From Chloroflexota bacterium (lineage in GTDB: Bacteria; Chloroflexota; Anaerolineae; Aggregatilineales; J027), in the NCBI GenBank assembly GCA_024434115.1, contig QMIT01000006.1:266211-330210 (forward strand): a DNA stretch of 64,000 nucleotides. Direction: 5' to 3'. A model generated the notes under the pieces. It ran no database searches. It saw only the letters and a program-made list of their open reading frames with translations, and was not told the DNA's origin. A program made the translations under genes and the position numbers. The first letter of the stretch is position 1, and every line of letters begins with the position of its first letter. Below, one piece after another: positions 23,867 through 33,997 of this stretch.

Positions 23867-26011
23867 ATGCGGTCAAAACGAAATCGGGCCATTTTTATGG
23901 TAGCCCTGCTGATGATCGGGTTAATGGGTATTTTGGCGGCCTGTAAAAAAGACAATGATGTGGAGGTGCTGCCGACGTTGGCAAATGTCAATGAAGTGGC
24001 AGCGACACTTGGTATTCCCCCGCAGCAGATCATTGATGCCACCCTTACCGCCCGCGCCCCGACTGCAACCGATACCCCAACCCCACCAACGATTGTCACC
24101 AATACCCCCACCAACACCCCAACCGTGACAATTACGCCGACCATCACGCCTAACCCGATTGAGTTGACCACAACGGCGGTATATGCCCGTCAAACAGAAA
24201 TCGGCATGACCGCCAGCGCCCCACCCACCGCCACCATCACACCGACCCCGACCAATACCTTTACGGCGACGCCGGAACTGCCTGCCAATCCAGAGCCTAA
24301 TACCATCGTCTTTAGCTCCAATCGGGCCGAGACGAACGATATTTGGGCTATGCCGGAGTTTGATAAAGACGCCAAGCCAATTGTCCTTGCACCCGACAGC
24401 AACGAATATGTGCTGGCGTGTGACCCACAGGGCCAGCGCTATGTTTTTGATTCAGATCAGGGCGGAGACCGAGAACTCTATTTAGGCGAATATGCCACAG
24501 GTGAAATTCGCCCGCTGACCGACACTGAGGGAGAAAACTATCATCCCGTTTGGTCACCCTCCGCAGACCGTATCGCCTTTGTTTCGACACGCAATGGGGA
24601 CGCCGATATTTTGGTAATGGATTCTGGTGGGGGCAATGCCGAGCGCATTACCATTGAGGGCAGTGACGAAATTTTCCCCAATTGGGATGTATTGGGCACA
24701 ACGCTCTATTATAGTTCCAACCGCGACGGCAACTTTGATATTTTCGCCTACGATTTGATTGCGGATTTGGAAACCCGTATCACCGATACCCCTGATGTGG
24801 ATGAACTCTATCCTGCGCCATCCCCAGATTTTGTGACATTGGCTTATGTCGCGGAAACCTTGCCCGGCAGTCCAGAAACGGGGGCAGTTTATCTGTTGAA
24901 CATGACCACCCGTGACACCCGTCCGGTTGTGACAGCAGCAGGTCGCGTCGAGATGCCATTTTGGGTGAGTGCCAATGAATTGCTCGTCTCGGCTGATTTG
25001 AATGAACAAATCGCCATTTTGCAGGTAGATTTGGCCGCGACTCGCCCGACTGTCTTGACTGCATATTCCGAAAATCGCTGGCCGCGCTACTGCTATATCC
25101 CGACCTCTGTGTTTAATGGGTTGGCCGCCGCACCTCCATTGCCCACCTTCACCCCGCTGCCAACCACCCCCGCCCCGAATGCAGCCGGTGGGGATTCGGA
25201 CTATATCGCTGTCGTACAGCCGGAGGATTCGTGGATTATTTCCAGCGAGACATGGATTGCCGATGAATTTGCTTTTGTCGTACCGAGTACCCTGACCACT
25301 GCACCGATTTCTGGTTTCTTGTCGGACAATCTGCTGAGTTTGACATGGGACGATGAGCAGGGGACGCATATTTTGACCATTGCACTAGAGGCGATTCGTG
25401 GTGCCCTTGAAGCGACCATCGTGGGCTATACCATTGATGATTTCCCTGCCCCCGCCGACACGGTAGAAGGTTTTGATGTCATCATTCGGGATCGGATTCT
25501 ACACAACAGCATCCGCCCCGGCCCTTATTATTTGGCGCAGGTGGACATCAGTGACATCAACATCACTTTTACCTATCAAGTTCCGGCTCGGTTGCCTAGT
25601 TCCCCTCCCGGTCAGTATACGGTGGGGCCAGTTTCGGCCCCCGATGGTTGGTTGATCTCGGTGGAACGGTGGACACCCGCCGAACTTTCGATTTTGGCCT
25701 CCGAGTCGGATTTACCAATTGGGGTGGATTTTGTCGAAGGTCGGTTGCGTTATAGCTGGGTCGAACGCGGCGAAAGTGTGGTGCTGCTGGTGCAGATTGA
25801 CGCCGATGAAGGCAACTTGGTGCTGACCCCGATTAGTTACACGATTGGCAGCGATTGGGGCGATATGGACACTATTCGAGACCTGCTATTCCGTCTGCGG
25901 GAAGGGCTGCTGTTAAACAGTGTGCCGCCGGGTGAATTTTTGTTCGCACGGGTCGCCTTTACCGACGTGAATATGGAATTGACGTTCCTAATTCCACCAC
26001 AATCAGAATAG
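23867..26011 (+). CDS. TolB-like beta-propeller lipoprotein
   Basis: A 714-residue lipoprotein; MRSKRNRAIF leads to a hydrophobic helix and the lipobox LAAC (Cys26). ATGs at 23822 and 23761 are unlikely because they put a hydrophilic stretch before the signal. A Thr/Pro-rich linker (about 60-130) separates the anchor from PD40/TolB-type repeats (about 135-430; HPVWSPSADRIAFVSTRNGDADI, YYSSNRDGNFDIFAYD, each about 42 residues). After a second Pro-rich linker (about 435-455), two related modules of about 125 residues follow. Each contains a P-x-DSW/DGWLIS strand, a W-rich line and LLxNSxxPGxxxxAxVxxxDxNxxxTF. Role: surface binding or sensing, inferred only. Its 3' end overlaps dprA by 9 bp, tail to tail. 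Confidence 0.88.
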   Translation: MRSKRNRAIFMVALLMIGLMGILAACKKDNDVEVLPTLANVNEVAATLGIPPQQIIDATLTARAPTATDTPTPPTIVTNTPTNTPTVTITPTITPNPIELTTTAVYARQTEIGMTASAPPTATITPTPTNTFTATPELPANPEPNTIVFSSNRAETNDIWAMPEFDKDAKPIVLAPDSNEYVLACDPQGQRYVFDSDQGGDRELYLGEYATGEIRPLTDTEGENYHPVWSPSADRIAFVSTRNGDADILVMDSGGGNAERITIEGSDEIFPNWDVLGTTLYYSSNRDGNFDIFAYDLIADLETRITDTPDVDELYPAPSPDFVTLAYVAETLPGSPETGAVYLLNMTTRDTRPVVTAAGRVEMPFWVSANELLVSADLNEQIAILQVDLAATRPTVLTAYSENRWPRYCYIPTSVFNGLAAAPPLPTFTPLPTTPAPNAAGGDSDYIAVVQPEDSWIISSETWIADEFAFVVPSTLTTAPISGFLSDNLLSLTWDDEQGTHILTIALEAIRGALEATIVGYTIDDFPAPADTVEGFDVIIRDRILHNSIRPGPYYLAQVDISDINITFTYQVPARLPSSPPGQYTVGPVSAPDGWLISVERWTPAELSILASESDLPIGVDFVEGRLRYSWVERGESVVLLVQIDADEGNLVLTPISYTIGSDWGDMDTIRDLLFRLREGLLLNSVPPGEFLFARVAFTDVNMELTFLIPPQSE

Positions 26012-26866
26012 GGCTAGGAAATTTTCAATACCGGATAGGGTGGGGGTAATCATCCCCGCCCCATCTGTTTTGAGTTGTTGATTGCCACTTGCCGCGAAAT
26101 CTACCCCAAAGACGGGCCTTCCCTGTTCGCGTGCAAAACGAACGGTGTGCATTGCCCCACCATCCACATCGGATTCCACCAAAATGACGGCTTGGCTTAG
26201 GCCGGAGATGATGCGATTGCGGGCCACTAATTGACTGCTGCTAGGGCTGACTTCTGGTGCGACCTCCGAAAATAGTGCCCCTTGTTGGATAATCTGTGTA
26301 GCAAGCGATTTGTTTTCAGGTGGGTAGAGATTGTGGAGTCCACAGCCCAACACCGCGACGGTTGCCCCATTTTTTAATCCGCCGCGATGCGCCTGTGTAT
26401 CTATCCCGACTGCTAGACCACTGACGATTGTCCAGCCGACCTCGCTCAATTTTTCACCGAGCAGATAGGCAAAATCATGGGTGGCAGGGCTGGGTTCGCG
26501 TGTGCCAACAATAGCGATAGTTTGGACTATGGCATTTGACCAATTGCCGCGCTTAAATAACAAGGGTGGGGCATCATGAGTGGCTTTTAACATGGGCGGG
26601 TAGTTGGCGGCATAACGGGGCAAAATTTCAATTCCTGCCATCTGCCACTGCTCGATTTTTGCAGCGACCTCCTCAAGATTAACTTTTTGAATGGATTCAA
26701 CCGTGCGTGAACCAATCCCCGACACGGAACGTAAGTCATCAGGGGAGGCAGCAAGTACATTTTCGGGTGTCTGGAAGTGATCCAGTAGTCGCGCCATTAA
26801 TTTTCCCCCGACTCGTGGCACTAAACAGAGTCCTACCCACGCGACAAATGTTGAATCTTGCGTCAT
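26003..26866 (-). CDS. dprA: DNA-processing protein DprA
   Basis: A 287-residue DprA/Smf protein that loads RecA onto incoming single-stranded DNA in natural transformation. The N-terminal helix-hairpin-helix portion (about 35-60) contains VSGIGSRTVESI. The Rossmann core (about 95-280) has IVGTREPSPATHDFAYLLG, SGLAVGIDTQAHRGGL, AVLGCGLHNLYPPENKSLA and VSPSSSQLVARNRIISGLS, which are the family landmarks. It lacks the C-terminal winged-helix extension found in some species. It is expressed alone and ends convergent with the propeller lipoprotein. No comEC or comF gene lies in this window. Confidence 0.95.
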   Translation of the reverse strand: MTQDSTFVAWVGLCLVPRVGGKLMARLLDHFQTPENVLAASPDDLRSVSGIGSRTVESIQKVNLEEVAAKIEQWQMAGIEILPRYAANYPPMLKATHDAPPLLFKRGNWSNAIVQTIAIVGTREPSPATHDFAYLLGEKLSEVGWTIVSGLAVGIDTQAHRGGLKNGATVAVLGCGLHNLYPPENKSLATQIIQQGALFSEVAPEVSPSSSQLVARNRIISGLSQAVILVESDVDGGAMHTVRFAREQGRPVFGVDFAASGNQQLKTDGAGMITPTLSGIENFLALF

Positions 26867-26917
26867 ACTCTTTACTCAAAGGTGTACTAGATAAATCCTA
26901 TTTGAAAGGTGTTGAAG

Positions 26918-27889
26918 ATGGAGTATACACGTCTTGGCAGAACCGGGCTGAAAGTCAGCCGCCTATGTCTTGGCACGATGAACTTTGGCCCTCTGACCAC
27001 CGAAGCCGACAGCTTTGCCATTATGGACAAGGCGCTTGAACTCGGCATCAACTTTTTTGATACCGCCAATGTTTATGGCTGGAAACGCGGCGAAGGCATT
27101 ACCGAAAATATTATTGGGCGCTGGTTTGCACAGGGCGGCCAGCGACGTGAAAAGGTCGTTCTGGCGACCAAAGTCTATGGCGCGATGGGCGATTGGCCCA
27201 ACGAAAATAAACTCTCCGCTCTGCATATCCGTCGGGCAGTGGATGAAAGCCTGCGCCGGATGCAGACCGATTACATTGACATGTACCAGATGCACCACAT
27301 TGACCGCGATACCCCGTGGGAAGAAATTTGGCAGGCAATGGAGGTTTTGGTACAGCAAGGCAAAATCTTGTATGTCGGCAGTAGCAATTTTGCCGGGTGG
27401 CATATTGCGCAAGCCAATGAAGCCGCCAAAGCGCGTCATTTTATGGGCTTAGTCTCCGAGCAAAGCCTCTATAACCTCAAAGACCGCATGATTGAACTCG
27501 AAGTGATCCCCGCCTGTCAGCATTATGGTCTGGGCCTGATTCCTTGGAGTCCATTGGCAGGTGGTTTGCTCGGTGGCGTCTTGGAAAAAGAGCAGCAGGG
27601 CCGCCGCGCTTCTGAGAATATCCAAAAGGATATCGAGAAGCACCGCCCTCAACTCGAAAAATATGAGCAGTTTTGCAAGAGCATTGGGGAGAAACCTGCC
27701 GATGTCGCGCTGACATGGCTGCTGAAAAATCCAGTCGTGACCGCCCCCATCATCGGCCCACGCACGATGGAGCAGTTGGATGGCAGCCTGCGGGCGTTGG
27801 AAATCAAATTGACCGATGAACAACTAACCACATTGGATGAAATTTGGCCGGGGCCGGGTGGCGCTGCACCCGAAGCCTATGCTTGGTAG
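26918..27889 (+). CDS. Aldo/keto reductase
   Basis: A 323-residue NADPH-dependent oxidoreductase with a TIM-barrel fold. ATG at 26918 gives the family start MEYTRLGRTGLKVS and has GAAAGGTG upstream. The catalytic tetrad is D48, Y53, K85 and a His in QMHHID (H126 by alignment of the motif). NADP contacts include SNFAGW and the end IIGPRTMEQL. It resembles the YajO/general stress GS69-like group. The natural substrate cannot be told. A hairpin at 27905-27936 ends the transcript. Confidence 0.94.
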   Translation: MEYTRLGRTGLKVSRLCLGTMNFGPLTTEADSFAIMDKALELGINFFDTANVYGWKRGEGITENIIGRWFAQGGQRREKVVLATKVYGAMGDWPNENKLSALHIRRAVDESLRRMQTDYIDMYQMHHIDRDTPWEEIWQAMEVLVQQGKILYVGSSNFAGWHIAQANEAAKARHFMGLVSEQSLYNLKDRMIELEVIPACQHYGLGLIPWSPLAGGLLGGVLEKEQQGRRASENIQKDIEKHRPQLEKYEQFCKSIGEKPADVALTWLLKNPVVTAPIIGPRTMEQLDGSLRALEIKLTDEQLTTLDEIWPGPGGAAPEAYAW

Positions 27890-27904
27890 GTATGAGGATC
27901 GAGA

Positions 27905-27936
27905 AAACGGGGTATGGAATTTTCCATGCCTCGTTT
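27905..27936 (+). terminator. Terminator hairpin after the aldo/keto reductase
   Basis: A 15-bp stem (27905-27919 with 27922-27936), counting two G·U pairs in the RNA, closes over TT at the apex. Arms begin AAACGGGGTATGG and end CCATGCCTCGTTT. The 3' arm ends in TTT and the reverse strand has TTTTCTC, so it could work both ways. Confidence 0.75.
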
Positions 27937-27940
27937 GATA

Positions 27941-27970
27941 TTGACAGCTTGCAACATAAAAGTGTATTAT
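27941..27970 (+). promoter_or_regulatory. Strong consensus promoter
   Basis: TTGACA (27941-27946), an 18-bp spacer, and TATTAT (27965-27970). A perfect TATAAT also occurs at 27975-27980, but its spacing is too long. Transcription should start near 27977-27978 and read through the small ORF at 28010 into the methyltransferase at 28242, giving an unusually long 5' leader of about 260 bases. Confidence 0.65.
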
Positions 27971-28009
27971 GAGCTATAATGCAGTGATATAAGCTCATAA
28001 AGGTTCACT

Positions 28010-28141
28010 ATGTTCTTGATTCGTTTTATGGACTTCATGGCAACTGCATACCTCACCCTTTCTCAACACTATCGGTGCTTGATTCTTCCTCATTTCAAAA
28101 CTGCCGCCCCACCCGTCTTGACCGCCGTATCTGGTCGGTAG
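28010..28141 (+). CDS. Possible 43-residue leader peptide ORF
   Basis: ATG at 28010 has AAAGG seven bases upstream and opens 43 codons ending in TAG at 28139-28141. It lies about 30 bases after the predicted transcription start of the promoter at 27941. The product is hydrophobic at the N-terminus (MFLIRFMDFMATAYLTL), then Pro/Ala-rich. Its stop lies inside the left arm of the inverted repeat at 28136. It could be a leader peptide, but nothing beyond position and ribosome-binding site supports translation. Confidence 0.25.
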   Translation: MFLIRFMDFMATAYLTLSQHYRCLILPHFKTAAPPVLTAVSGR

Positions 28142-28189
28142 GGGCAATTCAATTATCTCTGATAACCCATCTGTGAAATTCCCCTACCG
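28136..28189. repeat. Inverted repeat in the leader of the methyltransferase gene
   Basis: CGGTAGGGG (28136-28144) and CCCCTACCG (28181-28189) are exact inverse complements 36 bases apart. The AATT sequences next to the arms extend the pairing. The outer sequence GGTAGGGGCAATTCA belongs to the GTAGGGGC-type short repeats also seen near 3144 and 14985. Together with the promoter and small ORF, this accounts for the 352-bp gene-poor stretch 27890-28241. Confidence 0.6.
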
Positions 28190-28241
28190 AGTCGTGCGTC
28201 AATCTGGCTCTGGTCAAATCTTTATAAGGGGAAATTCAATC

Positions 28242-28694
28242 ATGGCAAATGAAAAGCAGTTCAAACTTAAAACGCTATTCGTCGCAACACGCGGCGTTCA
28301 AGAATATCGGGCGACCATTCCACACTTTGTAAAACCAACGGATATAGTATTGGAACTAGGGTGTGAATGGGGAACAACTACTGAGGTTTTGGCAGCGTAC
28401 TCCGCTGAAGTGATCGGAACGGATGTTAGCCCTGAGTGTATTCAACGGGCACGCCAAATACACCCCCATTTATGTTTTGAGGTGCTAGATGCGTTTGATG
28501 CCCGTGCCGCTTTAGAGCTGGGCAAACCCTTCACAAAAATCTATATGGATTTGTCGGGGTTTTCCAGCTATCGAGCTTTACTAGATGTGATTTCGCTCAT
28601 GAACATGTACGCCACTATTTTCCAACCAGAAGCCATTGTGATTAAAAGCGGCGCACTCAAGCAATTTGCAAGCCATTGTATCGCGTGGCGCTAA
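28242..28694 (+). CDS. Class I SAM-dependent methyltransferase
   Basis: A 150-residue protein. ATG at 28242 follows AAGGGGAAA and begins MANEKQFKLKTLF; longer forms have no ribosome-binding site. The Rossmann core has motif I VLELGCEWGTTT, motif II VIGTDVSPEC, and strands MDLSG and VIKSG. The Asp and Lys in the last two recall the FtsJ-type K-D-K-E rRNA methyltransferases, but this is only suggestive. The protein is short, lacking any substrate domain. Its base composition is lower in GC than most neighbours. Confidence 0.8.
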   Translation: MANEKQFKLKTLFVATRGVQEYRATIPHFVKPTDIVLELGCEWGTTTEVLAAYSAEVIGTDVSPECIQRARQIHPHLCFEVLDAFDARAALELGKPFTKIYMDLSGFSSYRALLDVISLMNMYATIFQPEAIVIKSGALKQFASHCIAWR

Positions 28695-28795
28695 TGGAAT
28701 GCGATGTTAATCCATAACCAGTGTAAAGCTTGTTATGTATAAGGAATGGGGGATGTTTGTTTGTCCCCTACTCTTTTTGGAAAAGGCCTATAAAA

Positions 28796-29443
28796 ATGAG
28801 CTATATCGATACTTTTGACCATGAACTGGTTGGCTTCTTCGGGCGAATACCTGTTTATCATCCATTGGTTGAGCATGAGGGATCAGGGGATGACGAATTT
28901 TCCTGTACCCCAACGCAATTGGTCATTGGGGGTGGGAGCGGCGAGCATCCGGGATTGGTTATTCTGAAACCTGAAGCCGCTGTTGAATGGTTTATTTCAG
29001 AATGGATTGATTACGTCAAAGAGGGTTCAAAATTCCCAGAGGGCTGTTCTAAAGACCTATTAGAGCAATGGGAGAAGCATTTTCATGAAATCCTGCTTCT
29101 TCCCAAATCCATCGTCCATTACGCAGGATGGGGTATTGAGACGTATCATCGTTTTTACGAAATATGCACATCTCGTGTGTTTCATCGGCCTTTTATACCA
29201 GAACAAGATCGTGTTTTAGAAAACTGGCTGATTGCCAGTGTGGGTGAATTTGTGTTTTACGCAATGCCGGAGTTAGCCCCCAATATTGAAACGAACTACC
29301 CCAGCATTCGGCAGTATGTCAAAGATTTTTTCTATATGAATATCCTGCCGCCACCACCGGGTTACTTTTTGCCGTATGGGCGAAAACTTGTAGACGGCAA
29401 AATCGTTTGGGGCAATACCCGATGGTGGCCTCAAAATCGTTAA
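28796..29443 (+). CDS. Protein of unknown function
   Basis: A 215-residue soluble protein. ATG at 28796 follows AAAAGG; the upstream extension to 28730 has no support. It is rich in Trp, Phe, Tyr and Pro. Notable segments are FFGRIPVYHPLVEHEG, CTPTQLVIGGGSGEHPGLVILKP, EWFISEWIDYV and the Pro-rich end ILPPPPGYFLPYGRK. No catalytic motif or signal peptide is visible. Like the methyltransferase before it, it is AT-richer than the flanking genes. It converges with trpA, three bases apart. I do not recognise a family. Confidence 0.6.
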   Translation: MSYIDTFDHELVGFFGRIPVYHPLVEHEGSGDDEFSCTPTQLVIGGGSGEHPGLVILKPEAAVEWFISEWIDYVKEGSKFPEGCSKDLLEQWEKHFHEILLLPKSIVHYAGWGIETYHRFYEICTSRVFHRPFIPEQDRVLENWLIASVGEFVFYAMPELAPNIETNYPSIRQYVKDFFYMNILPPPPGYFLPYGRKLVDGKIVWGNTRWWPQNR

Positions 29444-29446
29444 AAA

Positions 29447-30250
29447 CTAAAGCGCATTCCGCAGTGCCGCTGCCAAATTTCGCGCCTCATCTACGCTTTT
29501 ACCACCCGCTTTGACCAACGCAGTCCCCACAATTACCCCGTCCACCAATTGACCCAGTTGTTTGGCTTGCTCAGGTGTATTGACCCCAAACCCGACGGCA
29601 ATGGGGTGCTGAGTAACGGTGCGAATCGCCGCTACATTTTGTGTCAGTTCTTCAGGCAAGGCTTCTTTTGCGCCTGTTGTGCCCGTGATGGATACCAGAT
29701 AAATGTAGCCGCGTGATCTCTGCGCCGCCAAACGAATTCGACTTGGGCTGCTGGTGGGAGCAATAAAATAGGACAAGCCGAGTTTGTACCCATCTACCAA
29801 TTTCTGAAAATCATCCGCTTCATCGGCGGGCAAATCAGGGATGATAAATCCATCAATGCCGAATTTTCTGGCATCGGCGGTCAATTTTTCATAACCATAC
29901 GCCATAAACGGATTGACATAGCCCATCAACACCATTGGGGTGTGAACTCCGCGCTGGCGCAAATCGGCAATCGCTTTGACACACAATTTCGGCGTCGTGC
30001 CATTTTTTAGGGCGATTTGGGTAGCAGCTTGGATAGCTGGGCCATCCGCTAGGGGGTCAGAAAACGGCACTCCAACTTCGATAATATCCGCGCCGACTTC
30101 CGCAAAGGCTGTAATGATCTCTAATGATGTGGCGTAATCGGGATAGCCAATCGGGAAATACGGGATAAAAGCGGCCCGTTTTTCGGCTTTGGCTTGTGCG
30201 AAGGCTTTTTCGATTGCAGCTAATCCGTGTGTTTGAATCGCAGTTGCCAT
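29447..30250 (-). CDS. trpA: Tryptophan synthase alpha chain
   Basis: A 267-residue TIM-barrel subunit that cleaves indole-3-glycerol phosphate and passes indole to TrpB through a tunnel. The catalytic Glu is in DIIEVGVPFSDP and the catalytic Asp in FIIPDLPADE. The phosphate-binding end has GFGVNTPEQ and DGVIVGTALV. It is the last gene of the trpDCFBA operon and starts 2 bp after the trpB stop. Length is normal. Confidence 0.97.
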   Translation of the reverse strand: MATAIQTHGLAAIEKAFAQAKAEKRAAFIPYFPIGYPDYATSLEIITAFAEVGADIIEVGVPFSDPLADGPAIQAATQIALKNGTTPKLCVKAIADLRQRGVHTPMVLMGYVNPFMAYGYEKLTADARKFGIDGFIIPDLPADEADDFQKLVDGYKLGLSYFIAPTSSPSRIRLAAQRSRGYIYLVSITGTTGAKEALPEELTQNVAAIRTVTQHPIAVGFGVNTPEQAKQLGQLVDGVIVGTALVKAGGKSVDEARNLAAALRNAL

Positions 30251-30252
30251 GT

Positions 30253-31463
<1,211 letters not shown>

Positions 31464-31467
<4 letters not shown>

Positions 31468-32132
31468 GATGCTGCAATTCCTTTCGCTGCTTGAATGAAG
31501 GCGCGAACCTTGTTGGGGTCTTTTTTGCCGGGGCTGGCTTCTGTGCCGCTCGAAACATCTACGGCATAGGGCTTGGCGAGGGCGATAAACTCCGCTACAT
31601 TATCGGGGGTCAATCCGCCTGACAGCATCAGCCGTAGGGTGTGGGCTGCAACGGTGCGAATGACATCCGGTGGGGCGGTTTCGCCTGTGCCCCCATGCTG
31701 ACCGGGGACGAAGGTATCGAGTTGGAGCGAGGGTAGGGGTTCAATCAGGTCGGCGCGGTCAAATTGGGCCACATCCGCGATGGCCTGTGATGGTGTTTCG
31801 GGTCGCACCCCCACATAGGCCGGGAATTCCAATTCCTTAACCAATGCCGCACGCTCCAAACTCACCAATTGCGCGGCATCTACCCCACTGATCTGGCATT
31901 GGCTGAAAATTTCGGCGGCGGTCATTTGCTCTACGACGAACACCCCGATACATAAGGGAGCATTATGGGGTATGGCCTCCCGTATCTGCTGGATAATCTG
32001 GGCAGCTTGGGCGGGTTCGATATACCGTTTGCTGACCGGAGCAAAGATAAATCCTAATAAATCCGCGCCTTGTTCAGCGGCATACAGGGCATCTTCAATA
32101 GTGGTCAATCCGCAAATTTTAACTTTGGTCAT
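31464..32132 (-). CDS. trpF: Phosphoribosylanthranilate isomerase
   Basis: A 222-residue TIM barrel performing the Amadori rearrangement of PRA to CdRP. The catalytic Cys is in [11 protein letters not shown] and the general acid Asp in the [10 protein letters not shown] strand. Phosphate binding is by [10 protein letters not shown]. The sequence is complete and separate from trpC, unlike the fused TrpCF of enterobacteria. It overlaps both neighbours by four bases. Confidence 0.96.
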
Positions 32133-32932
32133 CGGCGTACCCCACTAAGTTCGCGCACTTTGGCGGCGCGGTCATCGGCTAAAATAAGCGACTCGCCCAC
32201 TAAAATTGCATGGACACCCGCACGGGCGAGGATTTCAACATCGGCGGGGAGGTGGATGCCACTTTCCCCAACTAGTGTGATTTCGGGTGGACATAAACGG
32301 GCAAGTTGAACGGTGGTCTGCAAATCCACTTCAAAGTTACGCAGGTCACGATTATTGACCCCGATCAAGCGTGGCTGAAGGGCAAGGGCACGTTCCATTT
32401 CCGCCTCGTCATGGACTTCAATCAAGGCCGCCATGCCCATTTCAATAATTTGGGCTTGCAGGTCGGCTAACTGCGAATCCGAGAGGCAGGCGACAATCAA
32501 TAGTACCGCATCCGCCCCCGCCACCCGCGCCTCGGTCACTTGATAGCCGTCAATCACAAATTCTTTACGCAGCACGGGCAAGTTGACCGACTGTTTGACC
32601 TGTGTCAGATAATCCAAGTGCCCCTGAAAAAACTTCTCATCGGTCAGCACACTCACCGCCGCCGCCCCATTTTGATAATAGGTCGTGGCGATGTCTACGG
32701 GGTCAAAATTTTCAACAAACACCCCTTTGGACGGTGAGGCTTTTTTGACTTCGGCAAGCAAAGCCACCGTGTCGCGGCGCAACGCTTCAATAAAATCACG
32801 CGGAGGGAGGACATCGGCCAATTTCGCCTGCAATTCACGGGCAGGGAGACGCGATTTGGCGGCGGCGACTTCTTCGATCTTGTGGGCCATAATCTGGTCT
32901 AAAATCGTGCCCGTCTTGGTAAAACCACTCAT
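32129..32932 (-). CDS. trpC: Indole-3-glycerol phosphate synthase
   Basis: A 267-residue TIM-barrel lyase that closes the indole ring. Key residues are visible in LAEVKKASPSKG (catalytic Lys), LRKEFVIDGYQV (Lys/Glu region), ALIEVHDEAE (Glu) and VNNRDLRNFEVDL (Asn/Arg). VGESGIH supplies phosphate contacts. It lies between trpD and trpF with 4-bp overlaps. Confidence 0.97.
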   Translation of the reverse strand: MSGFTKTGTILDQIMAHKIEEVAAAKSRLPARELQAKLADVLPPRDFIEALRRDTVALLAEVKKASPSKGVFVENFDPVDIATTYYQNGAAAVSVLTDEKFFQGHLDYLTQVKQSVNLPVLRKEFVIDGYQVTEARVAGADAVLLIVACLSDSQLADLQAQIIEMGMAALIEVHDEAEMERALALQPRLIGVNNRDLRNFEVDLQTTVQLARLCPPEITLVGESGIHLPADVEILARAGVHAILVGESLILADDRAAKVRELSGVRR

Positions 32933-33966
32933 GCTTTAGCCTCCGGGGCGAACTGCTGTGAATAATGCACCAGTGCCTCCAATTTTTCCAAACCCTTGCG
33001 GCTGTCGAGTACCAGTGCTGCTTGGTGTAAACCATCGTCCAGCGTATTGCACACCCCAGCGACCACAAATGCGGCGGCGGCGTTCAACATGACGATTTCG
33101 CGTTGGGCTGTCGTTCCACGCCCTGAGAGCAGTTCGCGGGTGACAATGGCATTTTCTTCCGGCGTACCACCGAGAATTTCATCAAGCGCCGCTTTCTTGA
33201 GGCCTAGTTTACTTGGCTCGATTTCATAGGTCTCAACCCGTCCGTCATAAAGTTGGCTGACGTAGGTTGCGCCGAGGGTGCTCATTTCGTCCAAACCGCC
33301 TGCCCCATGCACGACAAAAACGGCCTCTGAACCGAGTTCTTTGAGAACTTCCGCCAACGTTTGGGTTAAACCGCTGCTGAATACCCCCATCAATTGGCGA
33401 CGTGCCCCGGCAGGATTGGTCAATGGGCCAAGGATGTTAAAAATGGTGCGGACGGCTAATTCACGGCGGGGGCCAATAGCGTGACGCATGGCGGGGTGGA
33501 AAGTGGCAGCAAACAAAAACCCGATGCCGATTTCATCTACACACAGCGCGGCTTGTTCGGGAGTGACGCCGATATTGACTCCCAATGCGGCCAAGACATC
33601 AGCCGATCCGCTTTTGCTGCTGGCGGCGCGGTTGCCATGTTTTGCGACTGGAATCCCACCCCCAGCGGCGACAAAAGCGACGGTGGTCGAGATGTTAAAC
33701 GTATTGCTGGCGTCCCCACCTGTCCCACAAGTGTCAATGACATTCGGCGTCTTGACCGGGGCATGATTGGCGGCTTCACGCATGGCACGAGCACTGCCCG
33801 TAATCTCCTCCACCGTTTCGCCTTTCATACGGAGCGCCATCAAGTAACCGCCGATTTGTGCCGGGGTGGCTGTCCCATTCATGATTTCCCCCATCGCGGC
33901 ATGGGCCTCTTCTTGGGTTAGATGCTCATGTTGGGAGACTTTGCGAATTGCCTTTTGTATGCCCAT
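32929..33966 (-). CDS. trpD: Anthranilate phosphoribosyltransferase
   Basis: A 345-residue enzyme transferring the phosphoribosyl group from PRPP to anthranilate. The PRPP loop is DTCGTGGDASNTFNIST and the anthranilate site includes KHGNRAASSKSGSADVL. The diphosphate-binding DE motif appears later in GGLDEMSTLG. It is the first gene of the operon behind the T-box leader; a GAGAGAGG lies about 11 bases before the ATG. No trpE or trpG is present upstream or nearby, so anthranilate synthase must be encoded elsewhere. Confidence 0.97.
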   Translation of the reverse strand: MGIQKAIRKVSQHEHLTQEEAHAAMGEIMNGTATPAQIGGYLMALRMKGETVEEITGSARAMREAANHAPVKTPNVIDTCGTGGDASNTFNISTTVAFVAAGGGIPVAKHGNRAASSKSGSADVLAALGVNIGVTPEQAALCVDEIGIGFLFAATFHPAMRHAIGPRRELAVRTIFNILGPLTNPAGARRQLMGVFSSGLTQTLAEVLKELGSEAVFVVHGAGGLDEMSTLGATYVSQLYDGRVETYEIEPSKLGLKKAALDEILGGTPEENAIVTRELLSGRGTTAQREIVMLNAAAAFVVAGVCNTLDDGLHQAALVLDSRKGLEKLEALVHYSQQFAPEAKA

Positions 33967-33997
33967 TCACCCATTTCCTCTCTCTAAATCGGGAAAC

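Noticed and set aside
33481-33921. Plus-strand frame of 146 codons within trpD
   Set aside because: trpD has intact motifs on the other strand; this frame has no support.
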